Below the pieces are notes generated by a model that worked only from the letters and a program-made list of their open reading frames with translations, was not told the origin of the DNA and made no database searches. Of a stretch of DNA of 64,000 nt, positions 26,173-38,300 are shown piece by piece. The stretch covers positions 43,139,642 through 43,203,641 of the forward strand of contig OX637394.1 of the NCBI GenBank assembly GCA_951799425.1, read 5' to 3'. Each line of letters starts with the position of its first letter. Positions within the stretch are counted from its first letter, which is position 1. The position numbers and the translations under genes are program-made. This stretch comes from Ilex aquifolium (taxonomy: Eukaryota > Streptophyta > Magnoliopsida > Aquifoliales > Aquifoliaceae).

Positions 26173-26483
26173 CCAAAGATTTCTTGGTTAATATCTCAAA
26201 ATTCTATATTTAAATTTTGTAATAGATGTTTTTTAATAATCACCGTATGTATGATTTATGGGTGATTGCGTCAACACTAATCCTATTTCTATTATTAATT
26301 TGGTTGTGTATTCTATTTCTTTTGGCGTTTTTTTGTTTTGTTTTTTTGTTAGTGTTTGTCTCAAATCAATATAATAATCTCTCTAAACAACTTGTGTATA
26401 AATTTTGAGTCTTTTCAATCATTACCAAATGTTTCTTAGTTTGATATTTTAGCAATTAAATAAGTATATATTTTTCATTATTA

Positions 26484-27473
26484 CTAGCAATGCACCATGT
26501 GCGTTGCACGTGAATAATTTTCAGACATAAAAATTGATATAATATATTAGTACATGTGTATCTGAATTAAATATTATCTCAAATTTATCAGACTTAATTT
26601 TTTATTACTCACATTCTATTATATGATTATGAAAACTTAATATATTTCAAAATTCGTTATTCTAACTATAAGAAAAAAGATAAAAAAAAAAATAGTTAAA
26701 ATTCTATTTTTATTTTTTATTTTAGAATTTTGTGATTGAGAGTAATTTTTTAATAATGTTTGAAAAATTAATTTTTTTGAAATTCATTCGATTAAAATTT
26801 CATTTATAATTCCTTGAATAAAGTAAAAATAATTGTCAATATACTACTTAATTATATTGAAATTTTACTGTAATTAAGAATTAGTTAGGTCAATTAGGAT
26901 AAGATTTAATATAATACTCTATAATATATATTTTAAAACATATCAAAATTTAAAAAAATTCAAGTCTTAATGCAAACTATTTTCACATAAAATCTTAATA
27001 CAACTTAAAAAGTTTATTGTAAACTAAAATTATATTGATGTAGTATAAATTAATTTTAAAAATTATATATATAATTATTTTTTATCTTAGAAATAAAAAG
27101 GTTAAACTTTTTAAATAAAATGGAAAATAAACATATATGCAGATAATGTTATATTTGCATATGAGATAAATAATATTAGATTGATGAAGTTATTGAAAAT
27201 TTTTTGAAACTTTTATTGAAAATATAATGATGCATATTTTTTAAAGATAATATAGTCAATCAAAAAGTTTCATAGAAATTGATATTTATATAGAGAGAAT
27301 AGATAATTAAAAGAGAAGTTAAAAATAATTTAGAGATTTTAATACATAAGGAGATAATAGATAATTTAGATATTTAATTGTAAAAGGATAGAGTGGTATT
27401 TATAACTTTTTATAAGGGTAAAATAGAGAATCAAAAATTTTTCATTTTAAGGTACTTTTATTAGTAGTATAGA
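26484..27473 (-). mobile_element. Complete non-autonomous Helitron
   Basis: Read on the minus strand, the element starts TCTATACTACTAATAAAAG at 27473 and ends with CTAG at 26484-26487. Just before that end is a short GC-rich hairpin-like segment, CACGTGCAACGCAC. It lies between host A (27474) and T (26483) as Helitrons do, with no target duplication. The interior is 990 bp of AT-rich sequence without RepHel coding, hence non-autonomous. The canonical TC start, subterminal hairpin, CTRR end and A/T insertion site are all present. Confidence 0.88.
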
Positions 27474-27589
27474 TATATGGAGTATGAATTATCAAAATAA
27501 CCCATAATCCATCGTCAAAATAAATTATTTAAATACAAAAATTTAAAACTTGTAATGTCATCGTCTCGCATTACATTACAAAAAATCTC

Positions 27590-28520
27590 TAAGGGATAAC
27601 TCAAGTGGTAATAAGTACGAGCTGTAAACTCAAACGTCTTGAATTTGAATCTTGACAATTCCTTGAGACCAGACTATGAGGGATTTAAACCTTATGTATA
27701 CCCTAATTCTGGCGTGAATGACTAGGGGTGCAACTTGGGCGGTCAACCCGAATCCAACCCAGAAAAAATAGGGTTTGAGTTGAGATTTTTAATAATTGGG
27801 TTGGACCAGGGCAGAAAAATATCAACCCGAATTGAATTCAGGCAGTACCCGGGTTAAAGTCTTGGGTTATTTTTACCCAATAACCCGAGACTTCCACCCG
27901 AATTTAAAATCAGATTCAACCCGAATTCTAAATCGGACTTAACCTGAACATATTTAAAAATAAATATATAAATCAATATAGCAATATAACTTATAAGTTA
28001 AAACACTAAGGATCAGTCTTATGTTAAACATTTGACTATTATGTCTTTATGTTAAAACAGTGATTTTTATTCTTTAAATACTATGGTTTTTATGTTAAAC
28101 ATTTTTTTTTTTTTTGATATTTTATGTTAAACATTTGATTGAAGTCGTTGGTTGCTACTTTAGGTAAATGCTATGCAGTATATATCATGTTTAGAACAAC
28201 AGACTGATTTCGGGCTTGAATGAGCCCAACTCGAATTTAACCTGAAATCAGTCCAAATTATGTAACCCGAATTCTAACTTAAAATTTGTCCGAATTACGT
28301 AACCCGAATTCAACCCGAGTTCGTCCGAATTAAACTTGGGCAATACTTGGGTTGAGATCGTGTTAGGGTTGAGGATAATATACCTAAAATTGGGTTAGGG
28401 TTGACTCTTCAACCCACCCGAGTTGCACCCCTATAGATGGCTTGTCTTTGACTGAACCGAAGAGAAAATTAATCGAGGTGAGTATACACTGGTCCAAACA
28501 GTCTTGACCGTTGAACAAAA
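27590..28520 (+). mobile_element. SINE interrupted by a hAT element
   Basis: The 5' part (27590-27722) has an A-box-like 'taactcaagtggtaataagt' and a B-box-like 'ttgaatttgaatcttgac', then 'tatgagggatttaaacc'. The 3' part resumes at 28434 ('tagatggcttgtctttg') and ends 'cttgaccgttgaac' plus poly-A near 28520. The minus-strand copy at 19232-19450 is continuous across the junction, showing that the hAT at 27723-28433 inserted into a pre-existing SINE. Confidence 0.75.
27723..28433. mobile_element. Non-autonomous hAT element inside a SINE
   Basis: Terminal inverted repeats TAGGGGTGCAACTTGGG (left) and CCCGAGTTGCACCCCTA (right) bound 711 bp. Flanks TGAATGAC and TAGATGGC are consistent with an aged 8-bp duplication (5 of 8 identical). 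Subterminal 'aacccgaattcaacccg' motifs repeat in both directions, as is common in this hAT group. No transposase. Confidence 0.82.
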
Positions 28521-28529
28521 AAAAACAAA

Positions 28530-29155
28530 GAAAAAAAAGAATTACATTACAAAAATCTTTCATTTTAATGATGTCAGATAAGCATCATCATTTTATCACC
28601 TTACAAGAGTCTAATGGGCATTGGTGATTGATTATGTGGGTGTTGACAATGAGCAGTTTATTTATATACATTTATTATCGATTATAACCAACTCCTTTTA
28701 AGCAATTTTGTCTTCACTCATAATATGATAACATAAAAATCAAAATCAAGAGACCCACTTAGGAGATTCGTTTGGATATGGAAAAATCATGACACTTTTT
28801 TATTACATTAGTGTTTTCCACAGCCTTGTTTCTTTCCCTTTGAAGTTTGATACAACAATGAACAAAACTTCCAATTTGAAAACGCAAGCCTTTTCAATCC
28901 TACAACTCACTTTTTCAAACACCCTTTTGGTCTGGTCATCTTGTTTACCACCAACTATAGTGCAATCAATTTTGTTTGAAATGGGAGGTGATTGTTTGAT
29001 TTGAAAGGAATTTACTTTTTTTTGTCCAATCAAAATATTTTTTTCTGTCAATGATGGAGAATCGCCATAAATTTAAGTGAGGGCCACCGATTAAATATGG
29101 TGAATAATCTATTATTAAAAACTAGGGTAAATTTTATTTACCGAAAAAAAAAAAC
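28530..29155. other. Intergenic, no supported gene
   Basis: Overlapping 70-80 codon frames on both strands at 28789-29051 have no recognised motif. The rest is AT-rich. Confidence 0.35.
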
Positions 29156-29444
29156 TAGGGTAAATTTTACTGATATTCTGAAAAATAGTCTAATTACGAG
29201 GATACTCTCTATAGTTTTTGAAATATCACTGTCACCCAAGTCAATTTTTATCTCTGAAAGAATGTAGTAGAAAGTTTTAAATGACATTACTATCCTTAAT
29301 AGAACATTCTTTTCTTTGTCCTATAGACTTATTACTTAATTTTACCCTACATTAAGTATTTATTTGACCAATATTAAAAAAAATTAATGATAGTTACATT
29401 CTCTTCTTTTATTTTTTTACAAACGCATACATACATATATAATA

Positions 29445-29483
<39 letters not shown>

Positions 29484-30328
29484 TATACAATAGCAATAAT
29501 AAAATAAGAATTATATATTTTAAGAGTTACCAAATTCCTATTTTACTTATTTATGCCTGTTGTTACACGCACACCCCCCAAGTTGACCTTCATTTTATCA
29601 AATTAACACCAAATGACCTTTAATTTTATTAAATTAGTGTTTAATTTCATCAAATTTGCACAAATTTTTTCAATTTAACACCAACTTAACATTTAATTTC
29701 ATTTAATTAAAATTCAATTTTATCAAATTAAAATTTAGTTTCATCCAATTAACACATATTTCATAAATTTAACACTAAATTAACATTCAATTCCATCCTA
29801 ATAATATTTAGTTTTATCAATTTGATATTTAACTTTATCAGATTAATACTAATTTTATCAATTTAATACCAAATTAATATTTTAACTTTATCAATTTAAT
29901 ACCAAATTAATATTCAAGTGATTTTGGTAGGTGGTGGTGAAGGCCCAATTTTTCACTTGCTTACAAATTGATTAAATGTGTTTGGGTGTTTTGTGTGTAT
30001 GAAAGATAATTAATGTGTGAGATACGAAAAAAGATGAAAATGAAGGACATGAGGGTTGTTTGGTTTTAGAATTAGTTTTATTTGGTAAAAGAATAAAGGT
30101 GTTTGCATACAAGACTTACATATAGTTAGTTGAAGGATAAAATTGCCATTTATGAACAAGTATTACTGACATATCACTTTTTGGATGTGTCAGGAACGTC
30201 TCTGATTGTAAGGATTGTATGTTAAATGAACATATAAATTGCAGGGGTGACAAAAATATTTTAGAAATTATAGAGGGTGTCCCTGTAATTAGGTCCTATT
30301 TCAGGGGGTGCTAGTGAAATTTACCCTA
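29156..30328. mobile_element. 1.2-kb terminal-inverted-repeat element with satellite-like core
   Basis: The left end TAGGGTAAATTTTACTGATA and the right end, read inversely, TAGGGTAAATTTCACTAGCA begin inverted repeats of about 60 bp (also 'ctaattac' and 'actctctatag'). The terminal type is common in plant MULE/Harbinger MITEs; the class is undecided and no clean target duplication is seen. The left terminus is partly duplicated in tandem (29122-29165). The interior has a (CA)n microsatellite (29450-29475) and satellite-like units. Confidence 0.72.
29578..29925. repeat. Short array related to the giant foldback satellite
   Basis: Units such as 'tatcaaattaacaccaaat', 'caatttaacaccaactta' and 'aatttaataccaaattaat' repeat at about 20-22 bp, the same monomer type as 3661-8470. 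It is more diverged, and lies inside a different TIR element. Confidence 0.75.
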
Positions 30329-31783
30329 AAGGCTATTAAGACAGTGCATTTGGGAGAATTTGAACGAATATTTTCGAAGTACATGTCTCTATTTCTGATT
30401 TCTATGATTTTTTGTACACTTCATAGGCCTAACTTCAAGTCCTTGATGGGTTAATCGATTTGATTTTGTTTTGTTAACGATGCCACAATGGCTAAGTTTA
30501 ATGATAGTATTTTTTGTATGTAATTTAGAGATCCATAGCATTATAATTACGGGATTAGTTACGACTCCATACAAGACTGAGACTCGTTATTCATGTAATT
30601 ATGACAATGCATTAAGCCCCTAAAATAAGTCTGAATAACATTGTTCAAGTTTTAATACCAATCCATGTTGATCTAAATTCTATCTGTTTTATTATCATAT
30701 TTTTGGGCTATATTATAATTATTATAATTAAAATTTCAAATCATATTAGTTCATTTGAATATAATTGTTGATGCAAAATTTTGAATTGCTTGCAAGCTGG
30801 TAGAACCACAGTCACCTAAAAAAAAGTTGGAGATAGGTGTAACTTTAGGGGTAGCTTTAATACCTCCCTACACTTGTGTCATTAAGGGACTCAAAACAAA
30901 TTTGGTGGTTTCAAAAGCTGAGAATGACATGCCAACTTCATCCCTTCATAGCTTTATTTTATAGGAATGAAAGAGTTTGAATGCTAGTAGGAAATGACTC
31001 TTACTCAACTTAATTGATTGTTAGGAGGATGACTATTTGGTTGAATTAATCTGAATTATATGCTGTCCATGTATCAAAATTTTCAATGCAAGAGCCATCA
31101 AAATCATCATACTATGAAATGAAAACTCTGATAGACTTGTCGGACTCCTTTAACTTTCAATGTCTTTCATCTTGTCATATATTTTCCAACCATCAAATTT
31201 TACTTTTTTATGTTTAATAGTATACTTAACCATTTCAAGGCATCACATTGGTGGATTTTACATTCTATGACTACCCCCCAAATACTCCAAGACTCATGGG
31301 TTATATCTTATTTGACATTGACATATTTTTTGCTCTTTATTTTTTGTCACATTATTAGTTGCTTGTGTAAAAAACTACATACATTGACAATACTTTCTTG
31401 CTTTGGATAAAAAAAAATGAAAAATAAAAACAATATGATCTTGGATATTTAGTTTATATTGTAAGTAGAGTAATTTGAATACGCTGTCTATTCCCACTTA
31501 ATTCTCTATTTTTAGAGAGTCAGCCATCAAAAATCAGTATCTAATAATAGGCTCCTTATTTAGACTAGCTAAAATATAGAGTATAATTTGACTCTCTACA
31601 TTTTGAGAGTCAAACTCACTCTCTACTTTATAATTAATAAATAAAAAAATGACACATATACATGTTTTATTAAACGTTTTGATTTAATTTTGAGAAGCGA
31701 GGGTCTAAAATTACATACAAATAATGGTGGAGAGCCTATTGGAGATAGGAAAATGCTATTTGGAGATATACCTATCTAGAGGG
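30329..31783. other. Intergenic, no gene seen
   Basis: AT-rich with only short unsupported frames. 31480-31760 has repeated words such as 'taggctcc' and 'agagcctattggagata' that may mark another small foldback element, but the ends are not clear. Confidence 0.35.
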
Positions 31784-32414
31784 CAGGGCTGGCCCTATTA
31801 CAAGGCCGACAAAACTTGGGCATTGAGCCCAAATTTTTTTATGTGTATAGTTAGTCCAAATCAAAATTTTTAAATTAATAAAATTTTAGGCATTAAAAAA
31901 AGTCTTATAAAAATTTAAACTCAGTCAAAAAAAAATTTGAGTAGTTTGGGCTCATGAACTCAATCCATAATATTAAAAATATACTAAAATAATTTTTTTA
32001 GAAAAAAAAGGGAAAAAACTAAGGGTTAAAAAAATAATTTTGACTAGTCAACCAAAACATACCATTCATTTGTAACTATTCTCCCTCTCGGTAGTAAATT
32101 AAGGCCCTCGCTCTCACTCACTCTCTAGTAAATACAAATTCTTTTTTTTTTTTTTTGTGTTACGAGTTTTTTTTTTAATTTTTATTATGAAAAATAAAGC
32201 AAAATATTTTTTTTATTAAACTAGAAAAATTAAAATGAATAGATTATGAATGTTTAAAATTAAAGTTGATAAAATCTTCCCTAAAATCTACTACACAACA
32301 AAAATTAGACTACTTTTAATCTAAAAAAAAATTTTAAAAAAATTATTAATATTAAAAATAAAAAACCTCATTTGTAATAATCGTTTTAGGCATCAAGTAG
32401 TCTTGGCCGCCCTA
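31784..32414. mobile_element. Non-autonomous hAT element (Ac-type ends)
   Basis: The left end CAGGGCTGGCCCTATTA and right end CTTGGCCGCCCTA are inverted repeats differing at the first base, as in Ac-type elements. Flanks CTAGAGGG and ATAGAGGA are an 8-bp target duplication with 6 of 8 identical. The interior of 631 bp is AT-rich without coding. Confidence 0.82.
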
Positions 32415-33356
32415 ATAGAGGAGGTTGTGTTTGATTATATATAAAACCGTCAGCCCCATGTGTGCCTATGTTTTCTAAACAAACTTGAGTTGGCATGGTG
32501 AACGCCATGAATCCCATGTTAGCATTCCAACCTATTGGGATTGGAATGAGTAGAAAATGCAATTAATTAAGATCAACACATTTTTTTTTAAAAAAAAAGG
32601 TAAATTCCACAATATATCCTTTTTTTTCTTTTTCTTTTTCTTTTTTTATAGGAGATGAGGGAACGGTAAGGTTCGAATTTGCGACCTAATAATCTAACAA
32701 TAAGCTGCGGCGGCCATTAGGCCAACCAGTGATTCTCATATCAACACATGCCACCATCCAAACAAGACCTAAATGTTATACTTGGACATGTTGTGTAGAA
32801 GGCACTTGATATTAAGACAAATGTAATGTCGATTTTGGGTTTAGCCCAAAATTCAAACCCAAACTAGCTTCTTTGGAGGGTTGGAATTGGATTGAAAGGA
32901 AGAGATGATTTAGAGACAAAGCCTTCGAAGAGGTAAAAAAAGGCCCAAACTAGCAAACAACTAAGCTACTTGGGTTTAGATTACTGTAATATAATTGAAT
33001 AATTTAGATTATTTTATGAGTAATGTTATTTAAAAATAATTTATTGACATAATATGTTAACTTAATGAGTCGATTCTATTGAATTGACAAAAAAAATCCT
33101 AATATTAGTGGAGGCCCATTTCTAATCAAAAGACTGTGATGCATTATGTCGATAATTTAAGTTAAAATATAAATTATTATTATTAGTATATTGGATACAA
33201 ATAGGATTATTAATTCTTCATATAACTAACCTACCAAAAATTGTCAAAAAGAGTAGACAAAGAGAACCCAAGCTGAAACTTACCATGTAGCATGCAATCC
33301 GTCCTGAAAAGAAAGCTTATACCTCTATAAGTTCTCACAAGCCTGCAGGGTCTCTG
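32415..33356. other. Intergenic, no gene seen
   Basis: No coherent frames. A fragment at 32655-32720 ('aaggttcgaatttgcgacc') resembles dispersed SINE/tRNA-derived sequence but lacks a tRNA fold. Confidence 0.35.
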
Positions 33357-33938
33357 AGTAAAGGTGGCAATTTTAAGTCAAGGAGTCATTTTAATTAAAC
33401 GGGTTAAAATGAATTACAAATGGGTATTCATTGAGTTGAGTATTTATCTTTCTATAAATAATACAAGTAATAAAATCAAATAAATATATGAATATATTAA
33501 AAAATACACACACACACTAATACACCAAAAATACATACACATACACTAATACACCAAAAACACACACACATTAATACACCAAAAGCACACACACTAATAC
33601 ACATGACCCATGACCCGACCCTTCCCAACACACAATCCCGACCCTCTGTGTGTATTTTGGTGAATAGTGTATTTTTGTGTTTTATTAAATGTGTTGTATT
33701 TTGTGTTAGGATATATGTGTGTATTTTTGGTGTATTTGTGTTTATTTTAGTGTATTAGTATGAGTTCATATTAAGAGTTCTAATTATTTTACGGGTAAAC
33801 AGGTATAACCCAACTCGTTATACTCCAACCTATTATAACTCGTTTATTAAGTAGGTTGAAAACGAATTGAATTTATTTTACACTTAACCCATCTTGAACC
33901 AGTCTATAACCAACTAACCCGCCCATTTGCCATCTCTA
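33357..33938. mobile_element. Non-autonomous hAT element
   Basis: The left end AGTAAAGGTGGCAATTTT and right end CATTTGCCATCTCTA are inverted repeats. Flanks GGTCTCTG (33349-33356) and GGTCTCTC (33939-33946) form an 8-bp duplication with one mismatch. Internal 'acacactaatacaccaaaa' units repeat between 33505 and 33600. No coding. Confidence 0.83.
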
Positions 33939-33946
33939 GGTCTCTC

Positions 33947-34548
33947 ACTCACCGACCACGAGTAACTAATAGGTGTATCGGTTACACCATCTAATTATTT
34001 TCATGTAATATAATTGTTCAATGATAACTTAACAAATAGAAAAATTGGATCCCATTTATTCAAATAACTATTCATTCATGTAATACACTAACCAAACCAA
34101 GTAAAAAAAAAAAAAAAAAGTGGGACATTTTGATCACTTATTTATTTTTGAACGATTACACTACATAATAATACGGACGTGATCTAACCGCTAAATCCAC
34201 TATTTACTCACACATACCACAACCCTCATTCTAAAGAAGGATTGGATATAACGGTGACATCACATCATCATTGATACATGGCAATGGTGATGTGGTGTCA
34301 CTCTTATACCCAATATTTTGTCCTAATTCTTAAGTAAATATTTTGTTTTCATGTCAACATTAATACATGGTGTAACCGTTCAATGTTAAATAAATAAGTG
34401 AAGAAGGTAACCTCACTTTTTTTACATGAATGATTCCTGTCTCACGTAGAGGAATAGTTATTTGAATGAGTGAGATCTACTTTTCATATTTGGTGAATTA
34501 TCATGGAAGGATTATACTACGTCACAATATTAACAATAGAATAATGTT
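33947..34548. other. Intergenic upstream of the MYB gene
   Basis: AT-rich with words repeated in both directions ('aacaattacacc', 'catgtaatac'), suggesting decayed MITEs. No gene. Confidence 0.35.
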
Positions 34549-34685
34549 AGATTGACTTAAAAATTAGACTTGATAATCTCAACCATTGAATAGGTAGTAG
34601 ATGTCAATAAATGTTGGGACCCACAATAAAATTCATTGTTATAATTATTGAGTCTAATTTTTAAGTTCATATAACATTACTCTTA
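34549..34685. mobile_element. MITE immediately upstream of the MYB gene
   Basis: The left 'agaataatgttagattgac' and 'ttaaaaattagactt' are inverted at the right as 'gagtctaatttttaagttc' and 'atataacattactctt'. It is the same family as 14758-14935. It ends about 190 bp before the MYB start codon, so it probably lies in the promoter or next to the 5' untranslated region. Confidence 0.7.
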
Positions 34686-34876
34686 ACAATATTGACGTGA
34701 TAGAACAATTACACCAAATATTTCCTCCACATTGTGAACTTTGGTCCCACCCCAATTCTCTCTCTCCTTTCATTACTCATCTCTCTCAATATCTTCCCTT
34801 TCTCTCCCGTTATTTCTTTCAAGCAAGACTAAGGAGGGGACAGGATAGTTCAGAAAAAAACGAAAGAAAGAGGAAG

Positions 34877-35356
34877 ATGGCCTTGGATGGCGATGGTGGG
34901 TCAAGGAGTGGCAGTGCAGAGACGCGGAAGAGCGGAGGCTGGTGCCAGACGCTCAAGAAGGGGCCGTGGACGGCGGTGGAGGACTCGATCTTGATGGAAT
35001 ACGTGAAGGAGCATGGTGAAAGGAACTGGAATTCAGTTCAGAGAAATTCTGGGTTGGTGAGGTGTGGGAAGAGTTGTAGGCTGAGATGGGTTAACCATCT
35101 GAGGCCTAATCTCAAGAGAGGTACATTTTCTGATGCAGAAGAGAGGCTCATCGTTGAGCTTCACGCTAAGTTCGGTAACAAATGGGCTCGCATGGCTGCT
35201 CAGGTTGTTTATTGTCATTTCTCTTTCTCTCTCCTTGTTCTTCAATTTTTTTTTTTTTTTTTTGATTTATTTGTGCTTTATATGGTAACGAGTTACAAAT
35301 TTCAATGTTTTGATGATTTCATCTGTTTTATGGTGTTTTCATAATGACTCTCTCTC

Positions 35357-35391
<35 letters not shown>

Positions 35392-38300
35392 GAGCACACA
35401 CTCATGTAACTACACTTTGATTTGTCAATCACCAAACGTAGACTTTTGTTCTCTCTCTCTCTCTCTCTGTTAGGCACTGTATGCTCTTACTTTTCATTTT
35501 TGACCTACTGCTTTGTTTGTCTTGTTTCTTTTAGTCTCCTTGTCTGATTCATTTACTGTTGACCTCTGGATAGCTTCCTGGCAGAACAGACAATGAGATA
35601 AAAAATTTCTGGAACACGAGAGTGAAGAGACACCAGCGAGCTGGTTTGCCCATATACCCTCACGACATCCAACCAAAGGACCACCACCACCACCACCAGC
35701 GAAGACAACCCAGCCACCACCAAAGAGAACGCAACTCTGCATCATCTTCCCTTTCATCCCTTTTATCACCACAATCTCAGCGCCAAAAGAAAACCTACAG
35801 TCCCACCCACCCCCTCTTCAATCCGACCAATTCTTCATCTACTGCAAATCCTCTACAGCACCACCGTAATTCTTTACCCAATTCCAATCACCAGTTCAAG
35901 CTCTTTCGTGACAACAATGGCGGTCTTGCTTTGGCACTCACATCCCCTACTTTGCCTTTTCCTTCATCCTCTGCACCATTGTTTAACCCAGGCCTTTCGA
36001 CTGAGGCGTTCAATTCTTTTAACTACAACAATGACGGTCTAGTGCACGAGAGTATCACCAATGAAGGGTCTAAAGAGGGTCAGAGTCAGATACACAGAGT
36101 CTTATCTCCATATGTAGAGAGGCTGTTTCCGCATAAATACAACAACAATCTAAGGCCTAATATTGGAGCCTCATTTAACCCAAACATTAGTTCAGTCTCC
36201 AGAATGGGAATTGAGCTGCCTTCAATCCAATCACCTGTGCTAACTAGTACTGGGAGTGACTATTTAATGGCTACTTCAAATGAAGCTGATGAATATGAGA
36301 TTGCACCAGAATTTTCACAAGGCAACTGTGGTTTGTTGGAAGATTTATTGCTGGAGTCTCAAGCTTTGACAAGCACTGAGATACCCAAGAAAGAGAAATT
36401 TGCAGCAGAGAATGAAGCTAAATGGAAATATATATCTGAACATGGTATAATGGAGGATAAGACTGCCGCTTTGCATGTGGATTCAAGCTTTGTTCATTCA
36501 TCCATTGGTAAGTTACTGATTATCTAGACATTACCTTTTGATGGAATCAATGACATTATATTTCAGGATAGAAATACCAAATCAATTTTTTTTTTTTTTT
36601 TTATCGTCGATTTTGATTTGATAGAAAAAAAAGTTAAAGTGTCCTAATATATTATAAATGAGTTTATCACCTATAGGCTTAAACTTTTAGGTGAGTATGA
36701 GTTTTAGAAATGTATATTGTACTTTAGATTAATTGGCTCCCCAATCCCCCAACCGGGCATATCAATTCGTGTCGTGGCGTGTGATTTGTCGGTATTTTCA
36801 TATTGTGTCATTGTTATTCATGTTGTTTTTGTATTAAGACCCACAAAAAAAACTATTTAGTGTGTTGTAAGTATCAAACATTAGTCTAAATTATTTATTA
36901 TACGTATTTAATAATCGTGTTAATTTTAAAATCGTGTCGTGTTGGGTTCGTATCAACGAGCCGAAGTTGACACCCCTAAAGCCCAACTGATGAAACAATA
37001 AAACAAAAACCCTAATTATATCGTTATTTAGCTGATAAAAGAGTTGATTTAGATTAAAAACTTTGCAGTCCACTAGTGCAAAGTAAGCCATGCAGCAAAA
37101 ATAATCTCTCTTGGAGACTTTAATTTTGACTTAGCTGGAAAGAATACCCAAATTAACTAGGGTGGCCCTCTCTACAGCTCGGCTCACTTTTGTAGGAGTT
37201 AAAGTGCAGAATCCTATTTAAGTCTTGTGTCTTTTTTATTTTTAGAATTAATTAACATATTAATTATTCTTGTCTTTTTATTACTCTCTCCGTTCCTAAA
37301 TATCTGTCGTTTTTTCCATTTTTGTTTATTCCATAATATCTGTCGTTTCATGATACCAAAGCATAATTAATATTTTTTCTTCCAAATTTACCCTTAACTC
37401 TTCAATGCATTTGATTAGGTGTAGGCTAAGTGTCTTTCATATTCCTTTTCTTCCCAATACGTATTGAATAAGGGTATTTTAGTCTTGTGCAATTATTTTT
37501 TACTCATATTAGAGCTATTTAATAGCTTCCTTAATCCCTGTGCAAAAACCTTAAACGACAGATATTTAAGAACGGAGGGAGTAGTACTCAACCCTTAATT
37601 TTAAGAACTACAACTACATTGATATTAATTACTATGTGGTTCATGCATTTTATCACTAAAATATATAAATGTAGGGCTGTTCAAAATTCGCCCACTCGAC
37701 TCGTTCTGCATCTTTTTTATCCAACCCTGCTTGATTATTGGAATTCTGCAAAATTTTGGTTGGCCAATGGAAGAAATTTTAGTATCCAGCAAAACTGTGG
37801 GTAGGAATGTGGAATACCCAAAAAAAATCTTCATTCCTACCCAACCCACACATATATTTAAATTTATTTTAAAAATAATATATTTGATATAAAATAATGT
37901 CATTTTATATGCTCATATTATTGGATTTATTATGTTTTCTTTAGTGTTATTGTTTTATAGTGTTGGTTTACATGTTCTTTTATTATATTTTAATAGCTTA
38001 ATTATAAAAGTAGTCCAATAATTTGGTAATTGAGTTGTTAAAATAATCTAAAAATTAATAACTTAAAAACTGAAAATATGTGAGATATTTCACATTCCTA
38101 TCCGACTTCCAAGCCAATTTTTTAGATGAAATTCGGCTCGGAACATTATCCTCGATCGGGTAGGGTCAGCCAAGAAATTGACCTTCCACAATTCATCACC
38201 TCAGAAGATGGAATACACTATTTTCTACCCGTCGGCTCAGATGAACAGCCCTACATAAATGTGTTTGGAATTTTTGGTGCAGCAGGGGTGAAAAGGAAGA

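Noticed and set aside
28789-29051. Overlapping 70-80 codon frames on both strands
   Set aside because: Two good frames on opposite strands in the same place cannot both be real, and neither shows family motifs.
32655-32720. Possible tRNA (B-box-like GGTTCGAATTTG)
   Set aside because: No acceptor stem or cloverleaf could be formed; a dispersed SINE-like fragment is the better explanation.
34697-34876. Upstream extension of the MYB first exon
   Set aside because: The in-frame extension is TC-rich leader-like sequence; GAMYB proteins start close to the ATG at 34877.
38126-38282. Upstream part of the frame continuous with MYB exon 3
   Set aside because: Up to 38253 it lies within a hAT element and its duplication. 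The phase-correct acceptor at 38281-38282 explains the exon start.
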